A stretch of DNA of 64,000 nucleotides from Paenibacillus sp. PCH8 (GCF_002968835.1 NZ_PKQK01000002.1:558001-622000), one strand, 5' to 3'. Positions 17,181 to 27,109 are shown, numbered from the stretch's first letter. The notes: generated by a model not told the origin, from the sequence alone. A program made the numbers and translations.

Positions 17181-17220
17181 AAAATCCCGCAAATCCATGT
17201 TATCATGGGTTGCGGGATTG
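17181..17220 (-). terminator. Terminator hairpin after the 17.3 kb gene
   Basis: AATCCCGCAAATCCATG pairs with CATGGGTTGCGGGATT. On the minus strand it is followed by TTTTTGCG, about 75 bases past the stop of the gene at 17297-17650. It may also stop plus-strand transcripts from the peptidase gene. Confidence 0.8.
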
Positions 17221-17296
17221 TAATTAATACGAAGCATATTCTTAAATTACTCCGTCTGCATTCTACGTGATCTTATTCCTGCTCACTCATTTACCA

Positions 17297-17650
17297 TTAG
17301 TCCAACTCATGCGTGATATCCTGCCAGGATTCCAGCTGTGGCAGCTGTTTCTTTCCCCAGTAATCTAGAAACCATTGAATAATCCCCGTCGTGTCTGTCG
17401 TGCTGAAGCTGTAATGCCGGAAACCGTCCTCGCCTTCCTTCAAACGAATCTCCGCCACCATTTGCCCTGGTTCCTCAAGCGCAGCAGCCTGCATATACAT
17501 ACTTCCCTCCACCAGCTCCGAAGGTTCAAGTACTACGTATTCCTGCAATTCCAGATTGGTGATCAAGTCCACCAATAACGAGGCATTAATGCTATCATTC
17601 TCGTAGGTTGTGCCAGTGCTTTCCAGTGTATAACGCAGTGTAGAGTACAT
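17297..17650 (-). CDS. Unknown small acidic protein
   Basis: A 117-residue acidic protein (ends WQDITHELD) that I do not recognise. It has no signal peptide or membrane segment. The C-terminal half, with FRHYSFSTTDTTGIIQWFLDYWG, suggests a mixed alpha/beta fold. The start is ATG 17648-17650 with AAAGGGGAA about 6 bases upstream; an upstream in-frame ATG at 17677 lacks a site. It is flanked by terminators on both sides (17181-17220 downstream, 17783-17835 upstream), so it is a single-gene unit. Confidence 0.7.
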   Translation of the reverse strand: MYSTLRYTLESTGTTYENDSINASLLVDLITNLELQEYVVLEPSELVEGSMYMQAAALEEPGQMVAEIRLKEGEDGFRHYSFSTTDTTGIIQWFLDYWGKKQLPQLESWQDITHELD

Positions 17651-17782
17651 GTGTGATTCCCCTTTGGTTGAAATCATCGTTGGCTAATGATACACGCTCA
17701 TAACGACAGGTCGTTTATATTATAACTTGTTCATAAACATGTAAAAAGGATTTTCCTTGTTTCGGGGAAATGTGTTTTCTAT

Positions 17783-17835
17783 AAAAAATCCCCTTGCAGA
17801 GTCCGAATTACAATGGACTGCGCAAAGGGTGATTT
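17783..17835 (-). terminator. Terminator of the queuosine-precursor transporter gene
   Basis: Imperfect hairpin: AATCCCCTTGCAGAGTCC pairs with GGACTGCGCAAAGGGTGATT. On the minus strand the A-run at 17783-17788 becomes a T-tract. It lies 25 bases after the stop codon at 17860. Confidence 0.82.
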
Positions 17836-17859
17836 TAAGTGATACTCTTTGAATATTCT

Positions 17860-18555
17860 CTAGACTTCATCCTTGAATTTAAAGTTACGCGCAGCATAGA
17901 GAAACGGTGTTCCTACCGCCGTTAATACGAACTTGATGATGTATGTCGTCAGGAAGATTTCAAGCCAGATATCCCATGGATAGATGAACGCAAATGCGAT
18001 CGTGCAGAACACCAGCGTATCCACAAATGAACTGATAATGGAGCTACCGTTCGTGCGTATCCATAACTGATTGCGCCCAGGTGCGACCTTACGCAGCCAG
18101 CTGAACAACCGCACATCCAGGAACTGACTGATGAAATAAGCAGTCAGACTTCCGAGGGCCAGACGTGGCAGCAGACCAAACAACTTTTCCATCGATTCCT
18201 GTGCAAAGTCCGTCGGTGCCGGATCAAAGTATAATACCATCTGCATCAGTACCGTCGTCATAATGAGCGTGAAGAATCCGAACCATACGGCCTTCCGCGC
18301 TTCACCCGATCCGTACTTCTCATTGAGAAGATCACTGGTCAGATACATGCTGACATACATGGTGTTACCCAGCGTCAGGACGATGCCCATAATATCTATC
18401 GTTTTGGTCACCTGAATGTTGGCGATAACCGTCGCCACACCTATCCAGGCATACAGACCTTTTTTACCGAACAAGCGGTAACACAAGAGGAAAAATCCAT
18501 AAGTAACGAGAACGAATACCGCTCCAAAGCCCAAATTAAACATAAATACATACAC
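17860..18555 (-). CDS. Queuosine precursor transporter (YhhQ/DUF165 family)
   Basis: A 231-residue membrane protein of the YhhQ (DUF165, VUT) family, which imports the queuosine precursors preQ0/preQ1. It has about six hydrophobic segments. Family motifs include ATVIANIQVTKTIDIMG, NTMYVSMYLTSDLLNEKYG with its conserved DLLNEKYG turn, LTAYFISQFLDVRLF, and SSIISSFVDTLVFCTIAF near the C-terminus. The start is ATG 18555, with AGGAAGG 6-7 bases upstream; that site forms the tail of the preQ1 riboswitch. Riboswitch control independently supports the assignment: high preQ1 should reduce translation of the transporter. No queuosine biosynthesis gene is in the window. Confidence 0.93.
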   Translation of the reverse strand: MYVFMFNLGFGAVFVLVTYGFFLLCYRLFGKKGLYAWIGVATVIANIQVTKTIDIMGIVLTLGNTMYVSMYLTSDLLNEKYGSGEARKAVWFGFFTLIMTTVLMQMVLYFDPAPTDFAQESMEKLFGLLPRLALGSLTAYFISQFLDVRLFSWLRKVAPGRNQLWIRTNGSSIISSFVDTLVFCTIAFAFIYPWDIWLEIFLTTYIIKFVLTAVGTPFLYAARNFKFKDEV

Positions 18556-18558
18556 TGC

Positions 18559-18597
18559 CTTCCTAGTTTTGATTACGCGGGATGGTTACGAACCGCG
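18559..18597 (-). promoter_or_regulatory. preQ1-I riboswitch
   Basis: On the minus strand, stem CGCGG (18593-18597) pairs with CCGCG (18576-18580), enclosing a TTCGTAACCATC loop. It is followed by the A-rich tail TAATCAAAACTAGG, which matches the preQ1-I H-type pseudoknot plan. The tail runs directly into the Shine-Dalgarno AGGAAGG, so preQ1 binding should hide the ribosome binding site (translational control). Confidence 0.85.
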
Positions 18598-18805
18598 GTT
18601 CGGCTCAGGGCCAAAACATGAATACTCTATCATATTTCTCTTCCATTGAACAGTACTAAATTCCCCTATCCCTATCTAAGCCATACCAATGCGACCCCAT
18701 CCTTAACAGCCAATCCCTGCTTATCAGCTACCTATGAATTCACCTGTCTTGTAAAAAAGAACTCCATCACAGCGTCTGCCCTGCACAATCTGGTGTAACT
18801 TCACG

Positions 18806-18848
18806 TCAAAGAACCGCCCTTCGCATTTCTCCGAAGGACGGCTCTTCG
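18806..18848 (-). terminator. Probable terminator after the cystine symporter gene
   Basis: An interrupted hairpin: AGAACCGCCCTTCG pairs with CGAAGGACGGCTCT, and on the minus strand TTCTTTG follows. It is 130 bases past the stop at 18979. I see no gene in the rest of 18598-18978. Confidence 0.55.
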
Positions 18849-18978
18849 CCTATATCTCGCAGATCGCTCAGTCTCTACCGCGCTCTGCACCTATCCAATT
18901 GCTGTAGCCCCGCCTCAAGCTGCTCCAGCTTACACTAAAGCAGCTAAGGCTTGCCGCACTTGAACTGAAATATCCAGC

Positions 18979-20376
18979 TTACGCCTGAACCGCTGAATCC
19001 AGCTCACGGCTCTGATCATTGAACGTATCCTGATCATTTTCTTTTAAAATTTTGCTCGTCACGAGTCCTGAAGTCATCGACCCGTTCACATTGAGAGCAG
19101 TACGACCCATGTCGATCAGCGGCTCAACTGAAATCAGCAGTCCAACCAAAGCCACAGGCAGGTTCATCGTGGACAACACGATCAGGGAGGCGAAGGTTGC
19201 CCCGCCGCCAACACCAGCCACTCCAAACGAACTGATCATGACAACAAGGATCAACGTTACGATAAAGTCCCAGCTCATCGGGTCGATTCCGACCGTCGGA
19301 GCAATCATTACCGCCAGCATGGCCGGATAGATCCCGGCGCAGCCGTTTTGCCCAATCGTAGCCCCAAAGCTTGCAGACAGGTTCGCGATCCCGTCCGATA
19401 CACCCAGCTTCTTCGTCTGTGTCTCCACGTTCAACGGAATAGCCGCAGCACTCGAACGGGACGTAAAGGCAAATACCAGCGTTGGCAGAACCTTTTTCAC
19501 ATACGTAATCGGGTTGAACCCGGACAACGAGATGATAATCAGATGGATGATGAACATGACAATCAACGCAACGTAGGACGCAATGACGAATTTGATCAGC
19601 TTCAGAATCTCTTCTGGATTCGTGGTTGCCGTCACCTTCGTAATCAGCGCCAAAATTCCGTATGGCGTCAACCTAAGCACCAACGTTACGATCCGCATAA
19701 CCACCGCATATACCGCATTAACCATGCCTCGGAACGTTTCCGCCTGCTGTGGTTTTTTGCGATCAAGTCCAAGTACAGCAACACCGATAAAGGCTGAGAA
19801 AATAACAACTGCCAGTGTAGACGTACGACGTTCTCCCGTCATATCCGCAAATGGATTCGAAGGAATGAACTCCAGCACCTGCTGTGGAATCGTCTGATCC
19901 TTCACATCAACCAAACGTTCCTCCACCTTCTGTATCTGGGCAGTCTCCCGATCTCCTCCTTGAATCTCAATGGAAGTCAGGTTAAATCCTAGACTTGTCA
20001 CAATACTGACCCCTGCCGAAATCGCCGTGGTAATCAACAGAATCGCAATAATCGAAATACTCATCTTACCAAGGTTTTGCTTGCCTTTCAGATTCATGAT
20101 CGCCGAGATAATCGACACCATAATCAATGGAATCACGACCATCTGTAACAAGCGAACATATCCTGAACCGACCAGATTAAACCAATCGACCGACTTCGTG
20201 ATGATGTCAGAATCAGAGGTGTAGATCAATTGAAGAATAACACCATACACAACCCCCATACCCAGACCCGCAAATACGCGTTTCGTAAAGGAAATGTGTT
20301 TCTTCTGCATCCAGTAGAGGACACCCAACAAAGCAAGGATAACCACTACATTCAATATGACTAGAAAAGTATTCAT
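18979..20376 (-). CDS. tcyP: Sodium:dicarboxylate/amino-acid symporter, TcyP-like cystine transporter
   Basis: A 465-residue membrane symporter of the DAACS family, closest in pattern to the L-cystine symporter TcyP. The N-terminus is a hydrophobic helix followed by KRVFAGLGMGVVYGVILQ. Family hallmarks are the serine-rich re-entrant loop FAFTSRSSAAAIP, followed by SASFGATIGQNGCAGIYPAMLAVMIAP, and DMGRTALNVNGSMTSGLV in the last transmembrane region. A large loop after TM4 (GGDRETAQIQKVEERLVD) is typical of the cystine branch. It is divergent from the chemotaxis receptor gene. In Bacillus, tcyP is under CymR control, but I could not identify a clear CymR box here. Confidence 0.87.
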   Translation of the reverse strand: MNTFLVILNVVVILALLGVLYWMQKKHISFTKRVFAGLGMGVVYGVILQLIYTSDSDIITKSVDWFNLVGSGYVRLLQMVVIPLIMVSIISAIMNLKGKQNLGKMSISIIAILLITTAISAGVSIVTSLGFNLTSIEIQGGDRETAQIQKVEERLVDVKDQTIPQQVLEFIPSNPFADMTGERRTSTLAVVIFSAFIGVAVLGLDRKKPQQAETFRGMVNAVYAVVMRIVTLVLRLTPYGILALITKVTATTNPEEILKLIKFVIASYVALIVMFIIHLIIISLSGFNPITYVKKVLPTLVFAFTSRSSAAAIPLNVETQTKKLGVSDGIANLSASFGATIGQNGCAGIYPAMLAVMIAPTVGIDPMSWDFIVTLILVVMISSFGVAGVGGGATFASLIVLSTMNLPVALVGLLISVEPLIDMGRTALNVNGSMTSGLVTSKILKENDQDTFNDQSRELDSAVQA

Positions 20377-20724
20377 TTTTATAAATCCTCCTCAAATGTG
20401 CGTAACCGAATTCATCCGGTTTTCTCTTCTATTTCTCAATCTTCCAACATGACATTTTACAATATATCATATAACAAACTATTCTGGTAGGTTTTAATTG
20501 ATATTATGTAATATGCATGTAATAAATTCATCTATTTCTGAAAGAAATATACCAAATCGTGAAAATTGTTGTATTCAACCTCCGGTTAATTCTGTAATAT
20601 AGGTATATCCGCTTATTCCCAAGTTTTCTCAACGTATAAACTAGGCCTTTCTTCATTGGTAGATAGGTCTTGTGATCATGGGAAAGCGACAATGTTAATG
20701 AACATGACGTGAAAGGATGATTCT
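20377..20724. other. Divergent intergenic region, no gene seen
   Basis: 348 AT-rich bases between the divergent tcyP-like and chemotaxis receptor genes. It must hold the promoters of both. I found no clear riboswitch, long hairpin or open frame with a ribosome binding site. Confidence 0.5.
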
Positions 20725-22425
20725 ATGTTTCGCAATCGCACCGTTGCTGGCAAAATAAGAGGCACCTTGTTCCTCGTTCTGCTAGTTGCTTCTCTGTTGT
20801 TCAGTATTAGTTTCTATGCCGTATCGATGAATATTATTCAAAGTTATGTGCTCCCGCAGTTCGACAAGGTCCTGAACACATCCATTCAGGATATATACAA
20901 GAATACATCTGCTTCCAAAATTCTACAGGTACAGAGTGGCGGAGCCGGAGCCGAAGGTGCTGCCATGACCGTAGAATCCTACTTGGCAGATAAATCTAAA
21001 GAGCACAATCTGGACGCAGCATACATAATCTCCATACAAGATGGCTCAGCCAAAGTTGTTGTTGCTAACTCTTCCTCCGGCATGAAAGCCCAGGATGAGA
21101 TTAATGTAGAAACCGCAATGAATACAGCCATCGAGAACAAAGAAATGGTCATCAGCGACGTCTTCTCCGACTCCTTCGGTGTACATAAAGCAGCCTTTAT
21201 GCCGATCGCCGGAAGTAACATGATTATGGCTGTAAGTATGGATGCCCAGTTCATTCAGGACAAAATTACACAGGTCTTCTGGCTATGTCTTGGGATTACA
21301 GCATTAGTCTTCTTGCTCGGCTGGCTTATCTCAACTAGTATGATCAAAAGAGTTACCAAACCGATCATCAAGCTCGTGCAACATAGTAAACAGATATCCC
21401 AAGGTGATCTGACCGCTGAGCTTCAAATTAATGGCAAAGATGAAATTGCCCAGCTTGCTGCCAGCTTCCAGACGATGACGCATAACCTCAAAGAAATGAT
21501 TAGCCGTGCCCTGTCTACGTCGAATGAAGTTGTGGAAGGCTCCAATGACCTGCTTCAACGGGTCGAATCCATGTCTGGTATGGTCCGAAACTCCAGCCGC
21601 TCTGCAGAGGATGCAGAGAAAGGTAGCATCAGCATTGCTTCGAGTGCATCCGAGAATGCCAGAGCTATGGAAGAAATTACGCAAGGTATCATGCATATCG
21701 CTTCATCTTCTGCCGAAGTATCCGATCAAATTAGTGAAGCTGCCAATGAGGCAGTGAACGGTAATCGCCTCGCTCAGCATGCTGTGGAGCAGATGGAACG
21801 TGTCGGTCAGACTGCAAGCGAATCACTGCGCTATGTCGAAACCATGAATGAACGTTCAGTAGCCATCGGTACCATTGTTGCTTCGATTTTCGAGATCACC
21901 AAACAGATCAACATGTTGTCGCTCAACGCTTCCATTGAAGCAGCACGTGCGGGTGAGCACGGACGAGGATTCGCTGTCGTTGCCGGAGAAGTTCGCAAAC
22001 TTGCCGAACAATCCAAGACAGCCACCGAGGAAATTTCGGATTATCTGGGTACCATTCGTGAAGACGCTGAACGCTCGGTTGACGCCATGAACCGTGTAAC
22101 CAGGGAGATTGGTTCAGGCGCGACTGTTGTTCAACAGGCAGGTTCAGCCTTCCAGCAACTGAATGAGCTGATCCAGAACGTCAATCTGACGATTCAAACG
22201 GTGTCTGCTTCCACGCAGCAAGTATCCGCTGGTGCAGAAGAAGTGAGTGCCTCCGTTGAAGAAACGGCACAGATTACGTCCAAGTCCCGTGAGAGCATGC
22301 AACAGATTGCCTCCACAGCAGATCTTCAGCTCGGAGAGATGGATTCACATTCGAATACGGTGCGACATCTGCATGAGCAAGCTGTAGAGCTGCAATCCGC
22401 CATGAAGAATTTCAAAATCAATTGA
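20725..22425 (+). CDS. Methyl-accepting chemotaxis protein
   Basis: A 566-residue transmembrane chemoreceptor. TM1 spans about residues 12-37, an extracellular sensor of about 150 residues follows (a Cache-like single domain by size), and TM2 spans about 186-208. A HAMP domain (about 209-262, [28 protein letters not shown]) leads to the long signalling coiled coil. The hairpin tip reads [46 protein letters not shown], the invariant CheA/CheW contact site. Signals pass to the CheA kinase elsewhere in the genome. The ligand is unknown. AAAGGATG precedes the ATG, and a strong terminator follows. Confidence 0.95.
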   Translation: MFRNRTVAGKIRGTLFLVLLVASLLFSISFYAVSMNIIQSYVLPQFDKVLNTSIQDIYKNTSASKILQVQSGGAGAEGAAMTVESYLADKSKEHNLDAAYIISIQDGSAKVVVANSSSGMKAQDEINVETAMNTAIENKEMVISDVFSDSFGVHKAAFMPIAGSNMIMAVSMDAQFIQDKITQVFWLCLGITALVFLLGWLISTSMIKRVTKPIIKLVQHSKQISQGDLTAELQINGKDEIAQLAASFQTMTHNLKEMISRALSTSNEVVEGSNDLLQRVESMSGMVRNSSRSAEDAEKGSISIASSASENARAMEEITQGIMHIASSSAEVSDQISEAANEAVNGNRLAQHAVEQMERVGQTASESLRYVETMNERSVAIGTIVASIFEITKQINMLSLNASIEAARAGEHGRGFAVVAGEVRKLAEQSKTATEEISDYLGTIREDAERSVDAMNRVTREIGSGATVVQQAGSAFQQLNELIQNVNLTIQTVSASTQQVSAGAEEVSASVEETAQITSKSRESMQQIASTADLQLGEMDSHSNTVRHLHEQAVELQSAMKNFKIN

Positions 22426-22480
22426 TCAGGTATACCATTAACCCATCATTGGCTGATTTAAACCTCATATATTCATAGGA

Positions 22481-22555
22481 TATACAAATACCCCCATGCC
22501 GCTAACATTCCGTTTCCAGAGAACGGGTTGTTGGACATGGGGGTATTCTTGTATA
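22481..22555 (+). terminator. Long terminator hairpin after the chemoreceptor gene
   Basis: AATACCCCCATG (about 22486-22497) pairs with CATGGGGGTATT (22536-22547), flanked by further TATACA/TTGTATA pairing, with an inner CCGTT/AACGG arm. It lies between the receptor gene and the convergent cobQ gene. Confidence 0.8.
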
Positions 22556-22663
22556 ACAGATGTGTTATGACGATTAATAAATGCTATTTCAATCAATTTC
22601 ATAATCATTGCCTGAGCTGTACTAATTCTGTTCACTTACTGATATCACCTTATGTTTTCTCGT

Positions 22664-24283
22664 TCATATCGGCTGTTGACTTTGTTCTCTTGCGCACGTC
22701 GGTGCCGGAACACCCATAATCTTGTACACACGCTTCATATCCAATGAGGACCGCAACGATTCGGCTACCCGATCGAATTCCATCTCCTTACGTTCATGCG
22801 CACTATATGTCTCCTGAAGTGGAGCCAGTCCCTTTCCTTCACGCAGACCATTCAGCCATGAACGGCGGAACTGATCACTTTCGAACAAACCGTGCAGGTA
22901 GGTTCCCCACACTTTGCCATCCGCTGTGCCCCAGCCTTCATGGAACGGTTGCCCACCCGGATGTGCAATTTCGAACAAGCTGATTACACGTTCAGGCTCG
23001 TGGCACTCCGTAACGCCCATATGAATCTCATATCCGTTAATCGGTAATGGAGCAACGTCCATATTTCTTTCCCGTTCACCGTGCAGACGAATTGGATGAT
23101 GAGACTGTACTCGTCCGGAGGCCCTGACCGTCTGCTTCTCCTGAAGAAACGTGGTGGATAGGGGGAGCCAGCCGAGTCCCTGCGTTTCCTGAATCTGATT
23201 CGCCTCCACTGCAAATGGGTCCTTGAGGTGCCGTCCAAGCATCTGGTATCCGCCACAGATACCTACAAGTTGAACGTGCTCACGTTCGGTCTGGCCGGCA
23301 ATCGCTTGCTCCAGTCCAGACTCACGCAGAAACGCCAGATCACCTATTGTATCCTTCGTACCTGGTAGAAGAATGGCATCCGGACTTCCCAATTCCTCTG
23401 GTGAAGTCACGTAACGCACATTCACATCCGGTTCACGGGAAAGCGCATCGAAGTCTGTAAAGTTGGAAATACGCGGATATCGAATCACCACCAGATCCAG
23501 CTCTGTCTTGCCAGATTTGCCATGGCGCATGGAGTCCAGCACCACCGAATCCTCCGCTTCAATCTGAATATCTCTTATGTAAGGCAATACAGCCAACACT
23601 GGAATGCCTGTCCGTTCTTCGAGCCAGTCGAGTCCGGGCTGCAACAGCGACAGATCCCCACGAAACTTGTTGATAATGAAACCTTTCACACGCTGCACCT
23701 CATGGGGCTCCAGCAGCTCCAGTGTACCGACAATGGAAGCAAATACACCACCCCGATCAATATCAGAGATCAGAATGACTGGTGCATCGGCCCAGCCTGC
23801 CAGATTCATGTTGACGATATCCCGGTCTTTCAGGTTAATCTCCGCAGGACTACCCGCCCCTTCCATCAGCACCATATCATAACTGTCCCGCAATCGATTC
23901 AGCGCATCCATAACCGTCTGCTTCGCTTCAGGCAGGAAGTGCTGCCGATAGTCTGACGCACTCATCTGTGCATAGGGTACACCGTGTACCACAATCTGTG
24001 AATGCATGTCCCGCACCGGCTTGATCAGGATCGGATTCATATCCGTTGTCGCTTCAATGCCACAGGCTTCAGCCTGTGCTCCTTGAGCCCGGCCAATCTC
24101 CTTGCCATCTTCCGTTACGTAAGAATTCAGTGCCATGTTCTGTGACTTAAACGGGGCTGGCTTGAAGCCATCCTGCTTGAATATTCGGCACAGTGCTGTC
24201 GTAATTACGCTTTTCCCCACATCTGATGCCGTTCCTTGCAGCATAAGTACTGCCGCCGGGTGTTGTACAGACGTATCTTCCAC
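22664..24283 (-). CDS. cobQ: Cobyric acid synthase
   Basis: A 539-residue glutamine amidotransferase that amidates side chains b, d, e and g of adenosylcobyrinic acid a,c-diamide to give cobyric acid. The N-terminal dethiobiotin-synthetase-like domain has the P-loop GTASDVGKSVITTALCRIF (residues about 17-35) and FKSQNMALNSYVT. The C-terminal type 1 GATase domain has the nucleophile elbow LVGICGGYQMLG (Cys near residue 340) and the HGLFE His near the end. The start is GTG 24281-24283, about 9 bases after GAGG. It is the last gene of the cobT-cobU-cobS-cobQ unit, with a 55-base gap after cobS. Confidence 0.95.
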   Translation of the reverse strand: MEDTSVQHPAAVLMLQGTASDVGKSVITTALCRIFKQDGFKPAPFKSQNMALNSYVTEDGKEIGRAQGAQAEACGIEATTDMNPILIKPVRDMHSQIVVHGVPYAQMSASDYRQHFLPEAKQTVMDALNRLRDSYDMVLMEGAGSPAEINLKDRDIVNMNLAGWADAPVILISDIDRGGVFASIVGTLELLEPHEVQRVKGFIINKFRGDLSLLQPGLDWLEERTGIPVLAVLPYIRDIQIEAEDSVVLDSMRHGKSGKTELDLVVIRYPRISNFTDFDALSREPDVNVRYVTSPEELGSPDAILLPGTKDTIGDLAFLRESGLEQAIAGQTEREHVQLVGICGGYQMLGRHLKDPFAVEANQIQETQGLGWLPLSTTFLQEKQTVRASGRVQSHHPIRLHGERERNMDVAPLPINGYEIHMGVTECHEPERVISLFEIAHPGGQPFHEGWGTADGKVWGTYLHGLFESDQFRRSWLNGLREGKGLAPLQETYSAHERKEMEFDRVAESLRSSLDMKRVYKIMGVPAPTCAREQSQQPI

Positions 24284-24338
24284 GCTCCATCACCTCAGTC
24301 TCCCTGTTATGTCCCACATTCCTCATTCTGTGCATCTT

Positions 24339-25229
24339 TCACAGCCAAAAGAGCCCCTGAAGAAGACTAAGCACCGTCAGCAATGCTGCCTCCAGCAGCT
24401 CATTCATCGCTCCATAGGTGTCTCCTGTTAGTCCGCCCAGCCTTTCACTGATACGTGCAGCAACGAATTTACCGATGATGTAACACGCAACAGGTATGAC
24501 AATCACCGCCGTCACCGGATATAACCACCATGGCAATGTTCCCAGGCTACTCATCATCGCATCCGCAGTACTTATATGTGGCTGGAATATCCATACGCCC
24601 GCAATCGTAATTACACCTGCCAGAATAGTTAGCCCTACCGCAGAGTTGCGCGAACGCTGGACCTCTCTCCGCTCACCTAATCCTTTGAATAAAACAGCAA
24701 GTCCATCGTCTCCACGAGCATTCGGCCAGGCCGAGATGGCATACACCATGAACCAGCGACTCCAGATCATGGGCAGGATCAGCAGCGCACCATAGACCCA
24801 GTTACCCCGTGCGATAAAATCTGCGATTAGGGCGCCTTTCATCATTAACAATAGAACGCAGGCGATTACACCCATGGCTCCCACACGACTGTCCTTCATA
24901 ATTTCCAGCATCCGTTCACGGCTACGATAACTGAGCAGACCATCCGCCGTATCCATCCAACCATCCAGATGAAGGCCACCGGTGAGCCATACCCATAACG
25001 TCAAGGTCAACACTGCAGCCGGAAAGGCTGGGAGTACCGCGCCCGTAAGTGCCCCTGCGAGCCAGACACATAGTCCAATTGCAGCACCGACCAGCGGGTA
25101 AAAGACGACACTTTCCCGCAGCAACGGCGGGACGAAATCGATCTGCATTTTCACCGGAAATCGGGACAAGAATTGAAAAGCGGCCGCAGCCGCATGTTTA
25201 CGATGATGAGTAGGAGAACCTTCCTTCAT
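24339..25229 (-). CDS. cobS: Adenosylcobinamide-GDP ribazoletransferase (cobalamin synthase)
   Basis: A 296-residue membrane enzyme joining alpha-ribazole (phosphate) to adenosylcobinamide-GDP, the last assembly step of cobalamin. The conserved N-terminal FQFLSRFPVKM, the LTGGLHLDGWMDTADGLLSYRSRERMLEIMKDSRVGAMG block (about 86-124, with the acidic DGxxDxxDG metal site) and several hydrophobic helices are diagnostic. Its start overlaps the cobU stop by four bases, indicating translational coupling. The product acts in the cytoplasmic membrane. Confidence 0.95.
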   Translation of the reverse strand: MKEGSPTHHRKHAAAAAFQFLSRFPVKMQIDFVPPLLRESVVFYPLVGAAIGLCVWLAGALTGAVLPAFPAAVLTLTLWVWLTGGLHLDGWMDTADGLLSYRSRERMLEIMKDSRVGAMGVIACVLLLMMKGALIADFIARGNWVYGALLILPMIWSRWFMVYAISAWPNARGDDGLAVLFKGLGERREVQRSRNSAVGLTILAGVITIAGVWIFQPHISTADAMMSSLGTLPWWLYPVTAVIVIPVACYIIGKFVAARISERLGGLTGDTYGAMNELLEAALLTVLSLLQGLFWL

Positions 25230-25786
25230 AACCGATACTCCTTGCTTTTCAGCTCCATCGCAATCCCCACCGTCACCAGGAACACTTCACCACATATGGC
25301 TGCAATCCGCTGATTCAATATGCCTGCCAGATCCCGATACGTTCTGCCAAGCGCATACTCCGGTACAATACCGTCGCCCACTTCATTCGTGACAAGCACC
25401 AGCAGACCCGGGTACATTCTGATGGCTTCTACCAGTGCATCCATATGATCCTGCATAACCTGCTCAGGTTCATCTTCATGCGCAAGCAGGACATTGGTCA
25501 ACCATAGGGTCAGGCAATCGACCAGAATGGTCGGAGCCGAAGTGCCCGTATGGTCTTCTCCCATACGTGTAATGAATGCGGGCAATGCCATCGGTTCCTC
25601 CACCGTATGCCACAGGTATCCCGATGCCTCGCGCTGATTCTGATGCAGACGTATACGCTCACGCATCTCGTCATCATACGCCTGAGCCGTGGCCACGTAC
25701 CATGCCTCCGAGGAACGCTGCATACAGAGACGCTCGGCAAACGAACTTTTACCGCTACGCGCGCCCCCTGTTACCAACACACTCAT
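25226..25786 (-). CDS. cobU: Adenosylcobinamide kinase / adenosylcobinamide-phosphate guanylyltransferase
   Basis: A 186-residue bifunctional enzyme that phosphorylates adenosylcobinamide and then transfers GMP to it, making the cobS substrate. Visible motifs are the P-loop VTGGARSGKSSFAE (residues 5-18), the RIRLHQNQR region with the guanylylation His, VDCLTLWLTNVL and TNEVGDGIVPEYALGRTYRD. The length is typical. It overlaps cobT upstream and cobS downstream by four bases each, so the three are one translationally coupled unit. Confidence 0.95.
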   Translation of the reverse strand: MSVLVTGGARSGKSSFAERLCMQRSSEAWYVATAQAYDDEMRERIRLHQNQREASGYLWHTVEEPMALPAFITRMGEDHTGTSAPTILVDCLTLWLTNVLLAHEDEPEQVMQDHMDALVEAIRMYPGLLVLVTNEVGDGIVPEYALGRTYRDLAGILNQRIAAICGEVFLVTVGIAMELKSKEYRL

Positions 25787-26940
25787 AGCGATACCTCTCC
25801 TTGAACCGTCGAAGCACCTGTAACATTAGAATCCGCTACATCACCCTCACTTGCACCCAGATCGGCATCCGAAGCCTTGTTCGTCCCATCGGATACCCCT
25901 GCACTTGCAAAAGTCGCCATCTCATTCAAAAGAAGACAGGCTGCATCAATCAGATGAAGACTAAGCACACCTCCGGTTCCTTCACCCAACCGCATGTCCA
26001 GATCCAGCATGGGCTTCAGATCAAGTTCGCGGAGCAAGGCTGCATGTCCACTTTCATGCGATGTATGGGAAGCAATCATATAAGCCGTGCTCACGGGAGC
26101 AAGCTGTCTTGCAATTAATGCGGCAGCAGTAGAGATGAATCCATCCACGACAACAGGACATCCGTTCGCAGCTGCAGCAAGAATCACACCCATCAGTCCG
26201 GCAATCTCCAGTCCACCCACTTTGCAAAGTACGTCCAGTGCATCTTCCCTATTCGGGGAATTCACGCTAAGAGCCTGACTAACCACGGCGGCTTTACGCT
26301 GCAAACCCGCATCATCAATCCCTGTTCCTCGCCCAACTGCTGAAGCTGGTGCGATCCCGGTTAATGCACACATCACCGCAGCACTCGCGGTTGTATTGCC
26401 AATGCCCATTTCCCCGGTAACGAACAACTGCGTTCCCTTTGCCACCTCTGCCGATACCACGTCGACTCCTGCAAGAATGGCCTGAATTGCTTCATCGCGG
26501 GTCATTGCTGCACCCTGTGCCATGTTGGCCGTGCCTTTACGAACTTTACGGGAGAGCAGCTCAGGATGCTCCAGATCGGCATTAACCCCGATATCCACAC
26601 AGATGACATCGGCTCTGGCATGGCGGGCAAGCACATTGACGGCGGCCCCTCCAGCCAGGAAATTAAGGACCATCTGCGGCGTTACCTCGGCGGGGAAAGC
26701 ACTAATACCTTCCGCCACCACGCCGTGATCTGCGGCCATGACAATAACAGCTCTGCGATCAAAACACGGACGAGCCATGCCAGTGATCCCCGCAAGTCGA
26801 ATAACCAGCTGCTCCAATTTCCCCAGACTACCGGGAGGTTTGGTCAATGCATCCACATGTGCAGAGGCTTCCGCCGCTACTTCCTCATTAGGAGCCTTGA
26901 TCCGACCCAATACCTGTTCCAACACCTGTTCATTATTCAT
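25783..26940 (-). CDS. cobT: Nicotinate-nucleotide--dimethylbenzimidazole phosphoribosyltransferase
   Basis: Makes alpha-ribazole phosphate from nicotinate mononucleotide and 5,6-dimethylbenzimidazole for the lower ligand of cobalamin. Motifs seen are TKPPGSLGKLEQL (residues about 33-45), VIVMAADHGVVAEGISAFP, the GGAAVNVLARH segment, EMGIGNTTASAA, and LRLGEGTGG-like RLGEGTGGVLSLHLIDAA containing the catalytic Glu. The start is ATG 26938-26940 after GGAAG/GGCAGG; a longer frame from 26985 has no binding site. The C-terminus carries an unusual acidic, Asp/Ser/Thr-rich tail of about 35 residues beyond the usual end near NEMATF. First gene of the cobTUSQ unit; no riboswitch was found upstream. 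Confidence 0.93.
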   Translation of the reverse strand: MNNEQVLEQVLGRIKAPNEEVAAEASAHVDALTKPPGSLGKLEQLVIRLAGITGMARPCFDRRAVIVMAADHGVVAEGISAFPAEVTPQMVLNFLAGGAAVNVLARHARADVICVDIGVNADLEHPELLSRKVRKGTANMAQGAAMTRDEAIQAILAGVDVVSAEVAKGTQLFVTGEMGIGNTTASAAVMCALTGIAPASAVGRGTGIDDAGLQRKAAVVSQALSVNSPNREDALDVLCKVGGLEIAGLMGVILAAAANGCPVVVDGFISTAAALIARQLAPVSTAYMIASHTSHESGHAALLRELDLKPMLDLDMRLGEGTGGVLSLHLIDAACLLLNEMATFASAGVSDGTNKASDADLGASEGDVADSNVTGASTVQGEVSL

Positions 26941-27109
26941 CCTGCCAGCACTTCCTTCATCAAAATAGGGGTTGCCCCGCTTCATTATCGTTATCAGTTT
27001 TTCTGTTTTCAGTTAACTAGCTTTTACCTCTGCAGCAGACTGCAAATCGCGCAGCCAGTTTTAAGCCTATTTTTATAAGACGGATTGTAATATAAAGCGT
27101 GAAACTTAC

